This document shows positions 44,905 through 55,329 of a DNA stretch of 64,000 nt, piece by piece. The translations under genes and the position numbers were made by a program. Below the pieces are notes generated by a model that saw nothing but the letters and a program-made list of their open reading frames with translations, ran no database searches and was not told where the DNA came from. Origin of the DNA: Fulvimarina sp040239565 (GTDB lineage: Bacteria > Pseudomonadota > Alphaproteobacteria > Rhizobiales > Rhizobiaceae); assembly GCF_040239565.1 (NCBI RefSeq), contig NZ_JBEHWS010000002.1:310001-374000 (forward strand), read 5' to 3'. Every line of letters begins with the position of its first letter. Position 1 is the first letter of the stretch.

Positions 44905-44935
44905 GATACACCGCACGATACACGACGCGATACAC
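44905..44935. repeat. Three direct repeats GATACAC at 12-base spacing
   Basis: GATACAC occurs at 44905, 44917 and 44929, each followed by five variable bases. The short regular array lies 67 bases from the tRNA-Ser fragment, the usual position of integrase arm-binding repeats. It is too short for a CRISPR or satellite. Confidence 0.5.
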
Positions 44936-44994
44936 AGAGCCCAGCGCTATCGATTGAGCTTTGAAGATCGCGTGCGCCTCGGACGGCGCACGCC

Positions 44995-45011
44995 CCGGAA
45001 ATCATTTCCGG
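44995..45011. repeat. Palindrome CCGGAAATCATTTCCGG
   Basis: A 17-base dyad with a single unpaired centre. The same core GGAAATCATTTCC recurs at 54327-54342 and 62193-62211. The region 44839-45270 otherwise holds no gene I can support. Confidence 0.6.
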
Positions 45012-45270
45012 ACATGGTGCGGTCCGGAAAGCTTAAGAGAATCGCAGTGAGACCAGAAAACGCCGGCGCTCGTCCGCAAAGCCGGCACTCGGGACAGACG
45101 GGCCAATTGTCTGACTGGCAATAATCAATATCGGCAAGAAATTTGGCGCATCCCTCTACAATCTGCCTAATATTGAGGCGATCGATTGGCGTGCTCAAAA
45201 ACCGATTGACAGCGATGCGCCGTTCGCTAAGCTGAGATCGACATACGGCATCTGCGCCGAACGGCATTCG

Positions 45271-45319
45271 AGCCCCGATCTTTCTACCGCGTACGCGATA
45301 GAAAGATCGGGGCTTTTTT
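45271..45319 (+). terminator. Leader terminator ahead of the amiC-amiR operon
   Basis: A perfect 16-bp stem (AGCCCCGATCTTTCTA / TAGAAAGATCGGGGCT) with a CGCG-containing loop ends in six T. It stands 18 bases before the amiC start. Because the operon encodes an AmiR-type RNA-binding antiterminator, this looks like a regulated attenuator rather than the end of an unseen gene: no upstream rightward gene is present within 1.4 kb. Confidence 0.85.
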
Positions 45320-45336
45320 ATTTGAAAACGCTACGG

Positions 45337-46443
45337 ATGAAGACCAGAATCGATATCGGCATCCTCTTCTCGCGGTCCGGACCATATCGGCTCCTCGCCG
45401 AGGCGTCCTACCGCGGGGCTATGGATGCGATCGCCGCGGTCAACGCCGATCCGGAACGGACGATCGAGATCATCGGTATCGTGCGCGACCCTGCTGGCAA
45501 CACCGACCGCTACGCGCCGCTCTGCGCGGACATCCTTGCGACCTCGTCGGCCCGTCACATCGTCGGTTGCACCACATCGTGGAGCCGCAAGGAGGTGATT
45601 CCGAGCCTCGAAAAGGCCGGCGGGACACTCTGGTATGCCTGTCCCTATGAGGGGTTCGAGGCGAGCGAGCACGTGGTCTATCTCCATGCGTGCCCGAACC
45701 AGCATCTCGTGCCGCTTCTCGCCCATGTGCTGCCCCGCTTCGGAAGCCGCGCATTCTTCGTCGGCTCGAACTATATCTGGGGTTGGGAAACCAACCGGGT
45801 CGCCCGCGACGTGGTCGGCGATGTTGGCGGCACGGTGCTCGGCGAGCGCTATCTGCCACTCGGCGACACGGACGTCGCCCGGCTCATCGAGGAGATTCGC
45901 GCCACGCGGCCGAACTTCATTCTCAACAACCTGATCGGTCCCTCCTCCTACGCGCTCTTCCGGGCCTATGGGGATCTCTGTCGAAGCGACCCGACCTTCT
46001 CACCACGGACCTGCCCGATACTGTCCTGCAATCTGACGGAAATCGAGCTTCCGGAGATTGGGCCGACCGCAAACGGTCACCTATCTGTCGGGCCTTGGTT
46101 CGCCGCCTCGGCCACCGACGCGGCGCCGACGCCGTCCGACTCCTCGTTCTATGCCGCAGCCCACAGCGCCGTGAGCGTTCTCGCCGACCGGCTGACCGAC
46201 GAGCTCCGCGGCGGCGCGGGTGCGACGGCCTTCTCGGACCGGGCATTCGAGACTTGGCTCGGTCCGATCCGGATCGATCCGAATACCCATCACACCAGCC
46301 TGCCTGTTCGCATCGCCCGAGCGCAGGACGGTCGGTTCGAGGTGATCGAGGCGGAAGACAAGCTCGTCGCGCCCGATCCGTATCTGTCGCGCTACGATCC
46401 GGCACGGCTGATGGCCCGCCGAACCTTGAGGGTCGTCTCGTGA
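45337..46443 (+). CDS. AmiC-like amide sensor (type I binding-protein fold, cytoplasmic)
   Basis: The protein has 368 residues from ATG 45337 and no signal peptide. It matches AmiC/urea-binding-type proteins along its length: IGILFSRSGPYRLLAEASYRGAM, IVRDPAGNTDRYAPLCADIL, HIVGCTTSWSRKEVIPSLEKA, YACPYEGFEASEHVVYLHACPNQH and FFVGSNYIWGWETNRVARDVV. In Pseudomonas AmiC binds short amides and holds AmiR inactive; loss of a signal peptide and the adjacent ANTAR gene fit that role here. A TTG at 45322 is an alternative start. It overlaps amiR by four bases. Confidence 0.87.
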   Translation: MKTRIDIGILFSRSGPYRLLAEASYRGAMDAIAAVNADPERTIEIIGIVRDPAGNTDRYAPLCADILATSSARHIVGCTTSWSRKEVIPSLEKAGGTLWYACPYEGFEASEHVVYLHACPNQHLVPLLAHVLPRFGSRAFFVGSNYIWGWETNRVARDVVGDVGGTVLGERYLPLGDTDVARLIEEIRATRPNFILNNLIGPSSYALFRAYGDLCRSDPTFSPRTCPILSCNLTEIELPEIGPTANGHLSVGPWFAASATDAAPTPSDSSFYAAAHSAVSVLADRLTDELRGGAGATAFSDRAFETWLGPIRIDPNTHHTSLPVRIARAQDGRFEVIEAEDKLVAPDPYLSRYDPARLMARRTLRVVS

Positions 46444-47042
46444 GCGCGCGGGCCCGCATCCCCAATCTCGGAGGCGCCAAGGCGTTCATTCTCCATCGCC
46501 CGCACGCGACGACACTTGCCTTGTCGCGAAGCCTGTCGGCGATCGGTCTCGTACCGGTCGAAGCCTGGCCTGAGCTTCCAGCCGGAGGTCTTGCCGCCGA
46601 CTTCGTGTTCTTCGACGCCGATCTCGGCTTCGACGAACAGTTCCCTTGGCGCGCCGGCGATGCGCCGATGCCGCAGATCGCCCTCATCGGCTCGGAGGCA
46701 CCCGGCCGGATCGAATGGGCCCTAGGACAGAGCGCCGACAGCCATCTCGTAAAGCCGGTCGGCGGATCGGGTGTCTATTCGGCGCTTCTGATCGCTCGGC
46801 GCAGCTTCGATGCCCGCCGCAATCTCGCGCGGGAGGTGGAAAGCCTCAAGGCGCGGGCGAGTGAGCGCCAGACCATCGTGCGGGCGGTCGTCGCCCTCTC
46901 GGAGAGCGGTGTCGGCGAGGAGCAGGCCTACGCCCAGTTGCGCACGCTCGCCATGAGCTGGCGCGTGACTATCGAGGAAGCGGCTCGCCGGATCGTCGAG
47001 CTCAAGACGGGAGGAGCCGATGAGCGTTCCCGTTGCCTCTGA
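46440..47042 (+). CDS. AmiR-like ANTAR-domain transcription antiterminator
   Basis: The protein has 200 residues from GTG 46440, overlapping the amiC stop. The N-terminal two thirds is a pseudo-receiver without the phosphorylated aspartate pattern, followed by a coiled region (ARRNLAREVESLKARASERQ) and a C-terminal ANTAR domain: IVRAVVALSESGVGEEQAYAQLRTLAMSWRVTIEEAARRIVEL. ANTAR proteins bind leader RNA and prevent terminator formation. The leader terminator before amiC is the obvious target. Together AmiC and AmiR would switch the whole operon on when an amide is present. Confidence 0.88.
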   Translation: MSARARIPNLGGAKAFILHRPHATTLALSRSLSAIGLVPVEAWPELPAGGLAADFVFFDADLGFDEQFPWRAGDAPMPQIALIGSEAPGRIEWALGQSADSHLVKPVGGSGVYSALLIARRSFDARRNLAREVESLKARASERQTIVRAVVALSESGVGEEQAYAQLRTLAMSWRVTIEEAARRIVELKTGGADERSRCL

Positions 47043-47919
47043 ACCGGCAGCGCGCAAGGCGGCGAAGCGCCGGGGCGTCGGCGGCCAGCTTCTGCGCCGT
47101 CCGCTCGCTCTCGTCGGCCTCTTCATCATTGCCGTCACCGTCGGAGGCGCGGTATTCGCGCCCTACATCGCCGGCTACGACCCGAACGAGCAATTGTTCG
47201 ACGGCCTCTCCCTTCTCGGCGAACCGATGGCGCCGGGCGGTGCCTTCCCGCTCGGCACCGATCTTCTGGGACGCGATCTCCTAACGCGTATCCTCTACGG
47301 GGCCCGAACCTCGCTCATCATCGGCATCGCCGCCAACGGCGTTGCCCTCGTCATCGGAACGCTGGTGGGCGTCACGGCTGGCTTTTATCGCGGCTGGATC
47401 GGCACGATCCTGATGCGCTTCACCGACCTGATGATGGCGTTTCCGGCTCTCCTTCTGGCGATCTGCCTCGCGGCCGTCCTCTCACCGAGCCTGTGGATCG
47501 TCGCGCTGGTGATCGCGTTGGTGAACTGGGTACAGACGGCCCGCGTCATCTTCACTGAGACGAGTTCCCTGTCGCGCCGAGAGTTCATTGAAGCCGAACG
47601 GGCGATGGGAGCCTCTACGGGTCGCATCCTGTTCAGACATATCCTGCCCCATCTGCTGCCGACGATCATCGTCTGGGGCACTCTCGGCATCTCGACGACG
47701 GTTCTGCTCGAGGCGACGCTCTCCTATCTCGGCGTCGGCGTGCAGCCCCCTACCCCCTCCTGGGGCAACATCATTTTCGAGAACCAGACCTACTTTCAAG
47801 CAGCGCCCTGGCTGGTGTTCTTCCCCGGCATAGCGATCCTTACGCTGGCGCTTGCCTTTAACCTCGTCGGTGACGCCCTGCGCGACATTCTCGACCCGAC
47901 CCAGCGGGGACGCTTCTGA
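47020..47919 (+). CDS. Peptide/nickel-type ABC transporter permease (DppC-like)
   Basis: The protein has 299 residues with six membrane segments. DppC-type features: an N-terminal LALVGLFIIAVTVGGAVFAPYIAGYDPN, HPLGTD-like FPLGTDLLGRDLLTRILYGARTSL and the EAA loop FIEAERAMGASTGRILFRHILPHLLPTIIV. GGGAGGAG precedes ATG 47020, which lies inside the amiR end. Its TGA overlaps the next permease's ATG. Permease order (C before B) is reversed from the usual dppBC. Confidence 0.93.
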   Translation: MSVPVASEPAARKAAKRRGVGGQLLRRPLALVGLFIIAVTVGGAVFAPYIAGYDPNEQLFDGLSLLGEPMAPGGAFPLGTDLLGRDLLTRILYGARTSLIIGIAANGVALVIGTLVGVTAGFYRGWIGTILMRFTDLMMAFPALLLAICLAAVLSPSLWIVALVIALVNWVQTARVIFTETSSLSRREFIEAERAMGASTGRILFRHILPHLLPTIIVWGTLGISTTVLLEATLSYLGVGVQPPTPSWGNIIFENQTYFQAAPWLVFFPGIAILTLALAFNLVGDALRDILDPTQRGRF

Positions 47920-48839
47920 TGGTCGCCTACATTGCCCGGCGGCTGGTTCAGTCCGCCCTCATCCTTCTCGGCGTCTCGGTCATCACCTTTGCGCTTCTCT
48001 ACATGCTGCCCGCCGACCCCGTGCGGCAGATCGCGGGACGCAGCGCGACGGCGCAGACCGTTGAGAACATCCGGCGCGAACTCGGCCTGGATCAGCCCTT
48101 CATCGTCCAGTACGGCCGCTACCTCCTCGGAATCCTACAAGGCGACCTCGGACGGTCTTACCTGCAACGGACCGAGGTTTCGTCGCTGATCGCCGCGCGG
48201 CTTCCCGCAAGCCTGCTCCTTATGGCGGGCGCGATCGTCTGCGAACTGATCCTTGGTTTGACCATGGGTCTCTTCGCGGCCCTCAAGCGCGGCACCGCCA
48301 CCGACCAGGCTCTCATGGTCGGCTCCTTCATCGGCGTCTCGGCGCCGCAGTTCGTGGTCGGTCTTCTGCTCCTCTATCTGTTCGCGGTCCGGCTCGGCTG
48401 GTTTCCGATCGGCGGCTACGGCACTTTCGCCCATCTGGTCCTCCCCTCGATCACGCTCGGCATCCTCGGGGCCGGCTGGTATTCGCGCATGATGCGCTCC
48501 TCAATGGTGGATGTGCTGCGGCAGGACTTCATCCGTACGGCACGCGCCAAGGGGCTCGCCCGCTCCACCATTCTCTTACGGCATGCCCTGCCCAACGCGA
48601 TCCTGCCCGTCATCGCGATGATCGGCATCGATATCGGCCTCTTCATGAGCGGCATCGTGGTCGTGGAGAGCGTATTCGGCTGGCCAGGCATTGGCCAGCT
48701 CGCATGGCAGGCGATCCAGCGTGTCGACATTCCGATCATTATGGGCGTCACGCTGGTCTCGGCCTGCGCCATCGTCCTCGGAAACCTTCTGGCGGACCTC
48801 GTCTCACCGCTCATCGATCCCCGCATCAAGCTTCAATGA
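47919..48839 (+). CDS. Peptide/nickel-type ABC transporter permease (DppB-like)
   Basis: The protein has 306 residues with six membrane segments. DppB blocks: IARRLVQSALILLGVSVITFALLYMLPADPV, LGLDQPFIVQYGRYLLGILQGDLGRSYL, VVGLLLLYLFAVRLGWFPIGG and the EAA-type loop DFIRTARAKGLARSTILLRHALPNAILPVI. It pairs with the preceding permease. The binding-protein gene starts 32 bases after its stop. Confidence 0.94.
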   Translation: MVAYIARRLVQSALILLGVSVITFALLYMLPADPVRQIAGRSATAQTVENIRRELGLDQPFIVQYGRYLLGILQGDLGRSYLQRTEVSSLIAARLPASLLLMAGAIVCELILGLTMGLFAALKRGTATDQALMVGSFIGVSAPQFVVGLLLLYLFAVRLGWFPIGGYGTFAHLVLPSITLGILGAGWYSRMMRSSMVDVLRQDFIRTARAKGLARSTILLRHALPNAILPVIAMIGIDIGLFMSGIVVVESVFGWPGIGQLAWQAIQRVDIPIIMGVTLVSACAIVLGNLLADLVSPLIDPRIKLQ

Positions 48840-48871
48840 TCCGCGAAGAAACCACCGAAAGGAAAGTGACC

Positions 48872-50557
48872 ATGAAAGCTCTTCTCGCCTCGACAGTCGC
48901 CGGCATGGCGCTTGGTCTGTCGCTCGCAGCCATGCCGGCTCACGCGCAGGACGCCGCCGTTTCGGGCGCGGGCACGGCCCAGACGAACAATTACGAACGC
49001 GACCCGAACGCCAAACAGGGCGGCTCAATCGTCATCACCTACAAGGACGACGTCGCAACGCTCGATCCCGCGATCGGCTACGACTGGCAGAACTGGTCGA
49101 TGATCAAGTCGCTCTTCGATGGGTTGATGGATTACGAGCCGGGCACCACGAACCTGCGTCCGGGCCTTGCCGAGTCCTACGAAATCTCGGACGACGGACA
49201 GACCTTCACCTTCAAGCTGAGGCCTGGCGTCAAATTCCACAACGGCCGCGAGATGACGGCAGAAGACGTCAAGTTCTCGCTCGACCGGGTGACCAATCCC
49301 TCAACTCAGTCGCCGGGTGCTGGCTTCTTCTCGATGATCGAAGGCTACGACGCCGTCGCATCCGGGGAAGCCGAAAACCTTTCGGGCGTCACGGTCATCG
49401 ATCCGCAGACGGTCGAGTTTAAGCTTTCGCGACCCGATGCGACCTTCCTTCATGTGATGGCGCTGAACTTCGCCTCTGTGGTGCCCTCCGAAGCGGTCGA
49501 AGCATCTGGCGCAGATTTCGGCAAGAACCCCGTTGGCACCGGTGCCTTCAAGCTTGCCAACTGGACAATCGGACAGAGCCTAACCTTCGAGCGCAACAGC
49601 GACTATTGGCGTGATGGGCTTCCCTATCTCGACCAGATCACCTTCGAGATCGGCATGGAGCCGATCGTCGCTTTGCTCCGCCTCCAAAACGGTGAAGTCG
49701 ACATCCCAGGCGACGGCATTCCGCCGGCGAAGTTCCAGGAAGTGATGAACGATCCGGACCAGAAGGCTCGCGTTGTCGAAGGCGGCCAACTCCAGACCGG
49801 CTACATCACCATGAACACCGAGATGGAACCCTTCGACAACAAAGCGGTGCGCGAAGCGGTCAACATGGCGATCAACAAGGACCGGATCGTCCAGATGATC
49901 AACAACCGTGCGCTGCCGGCGAACCAGCCGCTACCCCCTTCGATGCCTGGTTACGACGAAAGCTACTCCGGCTACGACTACGATCCTGAAAAGGCCAGGC
50001 AGATGCTTGCCGATGCCGGCTTTGGGGATGGGTTCTCGACCGAACTCTTCGTCATGAACACCGATCCGAACCCGCGCATAGCTCAGGCGATCCAGCAGGA
50101 CCTTTCACAGATCGGCATTGATGTGTCGATCCAGGCTCTCGCACAGGCCAACGTCATCGCGGCCGGTGGTGCCAAGGATCAGGCGCCGATGATCTGGTCG
50201 GGCGGCATGGCTTGGATCGCCGACTTTCCCGATCCGTCGAACTTCTACGGGCCGATCCTCGGCTGTGCTGGGGCAGTTCCGGGAGGCTGGAACTGGGCCT
50301 GGTACTGCAATCCGGACATGGACAAGCGGGCGGCCGAAGCCGACTCGATCACCGATCCCGCGAGGCAGGACGAGCGCGACCAGATGTGGTCGAAGATCTA
50401 TACCGACATCATGGCCGATGCGCCCTGGGTTCCGGTCTTCAATGAACAGCGCTTCACGATGAAGTCCGAACGGATGGGCGGCGCGGACGCGCTCTACACC
50501 GATCCTGTCAACATTCCGATCAACTACGACTATGTGTACGTGACCGATGTGCAGTAA
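48872..50557 (+). CDS. ABC transporter substrate-binding protein (DppA/OppA family)
   Basis: The protein has 561 residues with a Sec signal peptide (LASTVAGMALGLSLAAMPAHAQ). The family core is VITYKDDVATLDPAIGYDWQNWSM, FDGLMDYEPGTTNLRPGLAESYEISDDGQTFTFKLRPGVKFHNG and MTAEDVKFSLDRV, the SBP_bac_5 pattern. GGAAAG precedes ATG 48872. In this operon it should capture a small amide, formamide-like solute or peptide. It overlaps the amidase gene by eleven bases. Confidence 0.93.
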   Translation: MKALLASTVAGMALGLSLAAMPAHAQDAAVSGAGTAQTNNYERDPNAKQGGSIVITYKDDVATLDPAIGYDWQNWSMIKSLFDGLMDYEPGTTNLRPGLAESYEISDDGQTFTFKLRPGVKFHNGREMTAEDVKFSLDRVTNPSTQSPGAGFFSMIEGYDAVASGEAENLSGVTVIDPQTVEFKLSRPDATFLHVMALNFASVVPSEAVEASGADFGKNPVGTGAFKLANWTIGQSLTFERNSDYWRDGLPYLDQITFEIGMEPIVALLRLQNGEVDIPGDGIPPAKFQEVMNDPDQKARVVEGGQLQTGYITMNTEMEPFDNKAVREAVNMAINKDRIVQMINNRALPANQPLPPSMPGYDESYSGYDYDPEKARQMLADAGFGDGFSTELFVMNTDPNPRIAQAIQQDLSQIGIDVSIQALAQANVIAAGGAKDQAPMIWSGGMAWIADFPDPSNFYGPILGCAGAVPGGWNWAWYCNPDMDKRAAEADSITDPARQDERDQMWSKIYTDIMADAPWVPVFNEQRFTMKSERMGGADALYTDPVNIPINYDYVYVTDVQ

Positions 50558-51487
50558 CTGCGACTATACCATCCACAGCCGCCATCATCATTTCGGCTGG
50601 AACAACGGCTTCGAGCCGGTGCAGCATGTTGCGCCGGGCTCCACCATCGAGTTCGAATGCCTCGATTCCTCCGGCGGTCAGTTCACCAAGGATTCGACCG
50701 TCGAGGACGTGAGAACGATGGACTTCGGCAAGATCAACCCGGTCACCGGGCCGATCTTCGTCGAGGGTGCGCAGCCGGGCGACGCGCTCAGGGTGACGAT
50801 CGAGAGCTTCAAACCGTCCGGCTTCGGCTGGACGGCGAACATTCCGGGCTTCGGTCTTCTCGCCGATCAGTTCGAGGACCCCGCGTTGACCATCTGGTCC
50901 TACGACCCGGACAGCCTTGAGCCTGCGCTCTTCGGCAAGGAGGGGCGGGTGCCGCTGAAGCCCTTCGCCGGGACGATCGGCTGCGCGCTCGCCGAGCCCG
51001 GTCTTCATTCGATCGTGCCGCCGCGTCGGGTCGGCGGCAATCTCGACATTCGCGATCTTGCCGCGGGAACGGTGCTCTACCTGCCGGTGGAGGTTGCCGG
51101 CGCCCTCTTCTCCGTTGGCGATACCCATGCGGCGCAGGGTGATGGCGAAGTCTGCGGCACGGCGATCGAGAGCCCGATGAACACGGTGCTGACGCTCGAC
51201 CTCGTCAAGGACGCGAACCTGCGCATGCCCCGCTTCACGACGCCGGGACCGGTGACACGCCATCTCGACGCGAAGGGTTATGAGGTGACGACGGGAGTGG
51301 GGCCGGACCTGATGAGCGGAGCAAAGGAGGCCGTCGCCCAGATGGTCGATCTTCTGGCTGGGCGCTACGCCATGGACCCGGTGGATGCCTACATGCTGGT
51401 TTCCACCTGCGGGGACCTGCGCATCTCGGAGATCGTCGACATGCCCAACTGGGTCGTTTCGTTTTACTTCCCGAGGTGCGTCTTCGA

Positions 51488-51491
<4 letters not shown>
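50547..51491 (+). CDS. Acetamidase/formamidase family protein
   Basis: The protein has 314 residues. FmdA/AmdA features: HFGWNNGFEPVQHVAPGSTIEFECLDSSGGQ, GPIFVEGAQPGDALRVTIESF, PFAGTIGCALAEPG, GGNLDIRDLAAGTVLYLPVEVAGALFSVGDTHAAQGDGEVCGTAIE. The conserved acidic and histidine residues of the family are present. It hydrolyses formamide or acetamide (or a related short amide) to ammonia and the acid. It is the enzymatic output of the AmiC-AmiR operon and overlaps the ATPase gene by four bases. Confidence 0.91.
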
Positions 51492-53314
<1,823 letters not shown>

Positions 53315-53469
53315 TGCCGAGACGTCGCAATGAGTTCAACGGAAGTCGACACACGCTGCTGCGCGTTGCGGAGCGATGTCGGACCTCGTGTTCAGCAACC
53401 ATTTTCTGAAAGATCGAAAAGACGAAGCGTGAAACCCGACCAATATCGGGTCTCATGCCTCGTCGTACG

Positions 53470-53562
53470 TCAGGTGTCGCGCGGGTCGAGCGCGTCGCGC
53501 AGACCATCTCCCGGAAGGCCGAAACCGAGCACCAGAATGAAGATTGTGACGCCCGGCAAGAG
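53470..53562 (-). pseudogene. DppC-like permease, C-terminal relic
   Basis: On the minus strand the last 30 codons of a peptide-type permease remain: LLPGVTIFILVLGFGLPGDGLRDALDPRDT and a stop, with the '(F/L)GDGLRDALDPR' end typical of DppC proteins. Nothing of the upstream permease survives. It faces the intact ATPase gene and marks an old deletion. Confidence 0.75.
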
Positions 53563-54040
53563 TGAAACCCTCCTCGACAGGAAGGCGTCTGGTCGTTCCC
53601 GCGTCCGGCCATCGCGACGTCGACCGCGGGCCACAAGGTCATCGAGCATGGCGGTCGTCGGATCGCAGACAGCCACAGGACGGTCCGCACCTTCGAGACC
53701 ATCCAGCCACCTAGCTACTACATTCCGGGAGACGACATCGAACCCGGCATCCTCGCCCGCGTGAAGGGAAGTTCCTTCTGCGAATGGAAAGGCGGGGCCG
53801 TCTACTGGAACGTGGTCATCGGCGACACCCGCTTCGAGCGCGTCGGCTGGAGCTACCCCTTTGCTGACGGGGTCCTTCGCCTGCCTGAAGGACCATGTCG
53901 CCTTCTACGCACGCGTGTTCGACGCCTATGTCGTCGACAGTCAGAAGGTGACGCCGCAGGTGGGGCCGTTCTACGGCGGTTGAATCACCGATGGCTTCGC
54001 GGGCCCCTTCAAGGGCGGACCCGGAATGAATTGTTGGTAG
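53563..54040 (+). pseudogene. DUF427 family protein, broken
   Basis: One frame reads GVWSFPRPAIATSTAGHKVI, RRIADSHRTVRTFETIQPPS, YYIPGDDIEPGILARV, SSFCEWKGGAVYWNVV and FERVGWSYPF. The frame then shifts and continues KDHVAFYARVFDAYVVDSQK and VGPFYGG, meets TGA at 53981 where the family has a tryptophan, and resumes ITDGFAGPFKGGPG before TAG 54038-54040. The match is to small DUF427 proteins of unknown role. One frameshift plus one nonsense change show it is dead. Confidence 0.8.
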
Positions 54041-54762
54041 TCTGAACGGCGCGATGGACGATCGCGCGGGGCTGCGACCTTTCGAGCGGTCGTGAGATGT
54101 ACGAACGCATGTAGCGGAACAGAACAAGGTGAGTCGTGAGCTGGTCCCATGGCCGCCCGTCGATAGATCGCATGCATCGTTCCCGATTACCTTCGGATCC
54201 TTTGTATGCTCTACGGAGAGAGACGATCGCAATCGCCCGGAACGATCCATCCGGCCGGGCAGTCTCTTTCCTTCTTCGCCAGCCCTTCTCAAAACGACGA
54301 TCGGCAAGCGAGACGCCAAACGTGGTCCGGAAATCATTTCCGACGCTTCCGATCCGCTTCCCCGCACAACCAACGAATATCCTCAAATTATCGATTCTCA
54401 TGCGAACGGCGTTTCTCGAACTTTCGATTCTGAAGTCAGGAGTAATGGGGGCGACCGTCAATGAAGGGCAAACGTCGTTTGATCGGACGACGCTGGATCG
54501 ATTGGTTTCCAGCGGCCCGGGCAACGGCGGACCGAACACGGCTGACGACCCACCCGGAAGCAGGGTCGCTGGAGCTTGGGAGCGAACGGACTGACGTTGA
54601 TGCACTGAGGGTCCCGACCGTCGGCCATGGCGATGGAGGCAAAGAACGAGTTCCGGATCAGCTCATCCCGACAGAGGCGAGGTCTGCCAGGACGGCAGCG
54701 TTCCATGGTCGGTCGTCACCTTGGTCGCCATCGGGTGACGTTCCCGATGGTGAACGCCGTGC
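54041..54762. other. Intergenic region without a supported gene
   Basis: About 720 bases. Several frames are open on both strands but none has a ribosome site, recognisable motif or sensible composition. The only structured element is the palindromic core GGAAATCATTTCC at 54329-54341, listed separately. Confidence 0.5.
54327..54342. repeat. Palindrome, second copy (CCGGAAATCATTTCCG)
   Basis: Same core as 44995-45011 and 62193-62211. It lies in otherwise unassigned DNA, so it is free to be a protein-binding site. Confidence 0.6.
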
Positions 54763-55140
54763 TCATCGGTCGTCGCCGAACATCTCGTCGAAGTCGGGCT
54801 TGTCCCGCAAGTGCCCCTTGCCCCGGAAAGTCCATCCCGCTTCGTACCTGTCGTAGATCTCCTCAATCCGTTCGCCCGCCTTCGCCTTGTCGAATCCTTG
54901 CTCGACGAGGCGGGGCAGGACGGCGTTATACACCTGGCCGAAGGCGGCGGCCTTGTTGTCGGCGGTCAGGCCGCTGAAGATCCAGTGCAGAAGAACCCTG
55001 GCGACGTCGTCCCGGGACGGCTTTCGTTCGATCCGGTGACGTTCCCGTAGAGCCTGCTGGCGGGCACGCTGATCGGCGAGGCGCTTCTCTCGCGCAGCTC
55101 GCCTGATCTCGTTTTCGCGAGTGGATGATGATCGGGCCAT
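54763..55140 (-). CDS. Hypothetical basic/helical protein
   Basis: From ATG 55140 the frame gives 125 residues. The first 45 are strongly basic and alpha-helical (ENEIRRAAREKRLADQRARQQALRERHRIERKPS). A second part reads DDVARVLLHWIFSGLTADNK, VYNAVLPRLVEQGFDKAKAG and YEAGWTFRGKGHLRDKP. A longer in-frame start at 55275 gives an unlikely N-terminus. The protein looks like a small nucleic-acid-associated protein, by composition only. It follows the 554-residue gene on the same strand after a strong hairpin. No family recognised. Confidence 0.6.
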   Translation of the reverse strand: MARSSSTRENEIRRAAREKRLADQRARQQALRERHRIERKPSRDDVARVLLHWIFSGLTADNKAAAFGQVYNAVLPRLVEQGFDKAKAGERIEEIYDRYEAGWTFRGKGHLRDKPDFDEMFGDDR

Positions 55141-55278
55141 ACTGATGTTCTCGTTGGGTCCCGCCTGCGGCAGCCACGATCGAGGCGACGCTGACGGAAG
55201 GCGGTTGTTCGAAAGGGGGGAGGTCGCTAGGCGGACCGAGCATCGAGCTGGACGTCGGCTGCGGCACCACGGCATCAG

Positions 55279-55314
55279 GCCCCGGTCCCATCGCTCCTGC
55301 GATAGGACCGGGGC
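55279..55314 (-). terminator. Strong hairpin after the 554-residue gene
   Basis: A 16-bp stem with one mismatch (GCCCCGGTCC-N-ATCGC, TCCT loop, GCGAT-N-GGACCGGGGC) begins 15 bases past the stop of the leftward gene. There is no T run after it, so it would act by blocking exonuclease or with Rho rather than as a classic intrinsic terminator. Confidence 0.6.
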
Positions 55315-55329
55315 CCGTTCTCTCTTCGA

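Noticed and set aside
44905..44935. CRISPR array
   Set aside because: Only three 7-base repeats with 5-base spacers; no cas gene.
45121..45270. Canonical ANTAR target (two hairpins with A-N-N-G-N-N hexaloops) in the amiC leader
   Set aside because: I looked for it; an 8-bp repeat GCCGTTCG/CGAACGGC and a CGGC/GCCG stem with loop ATCTGC are present, but the loop lacks G at position 4. I do not claim the motif.
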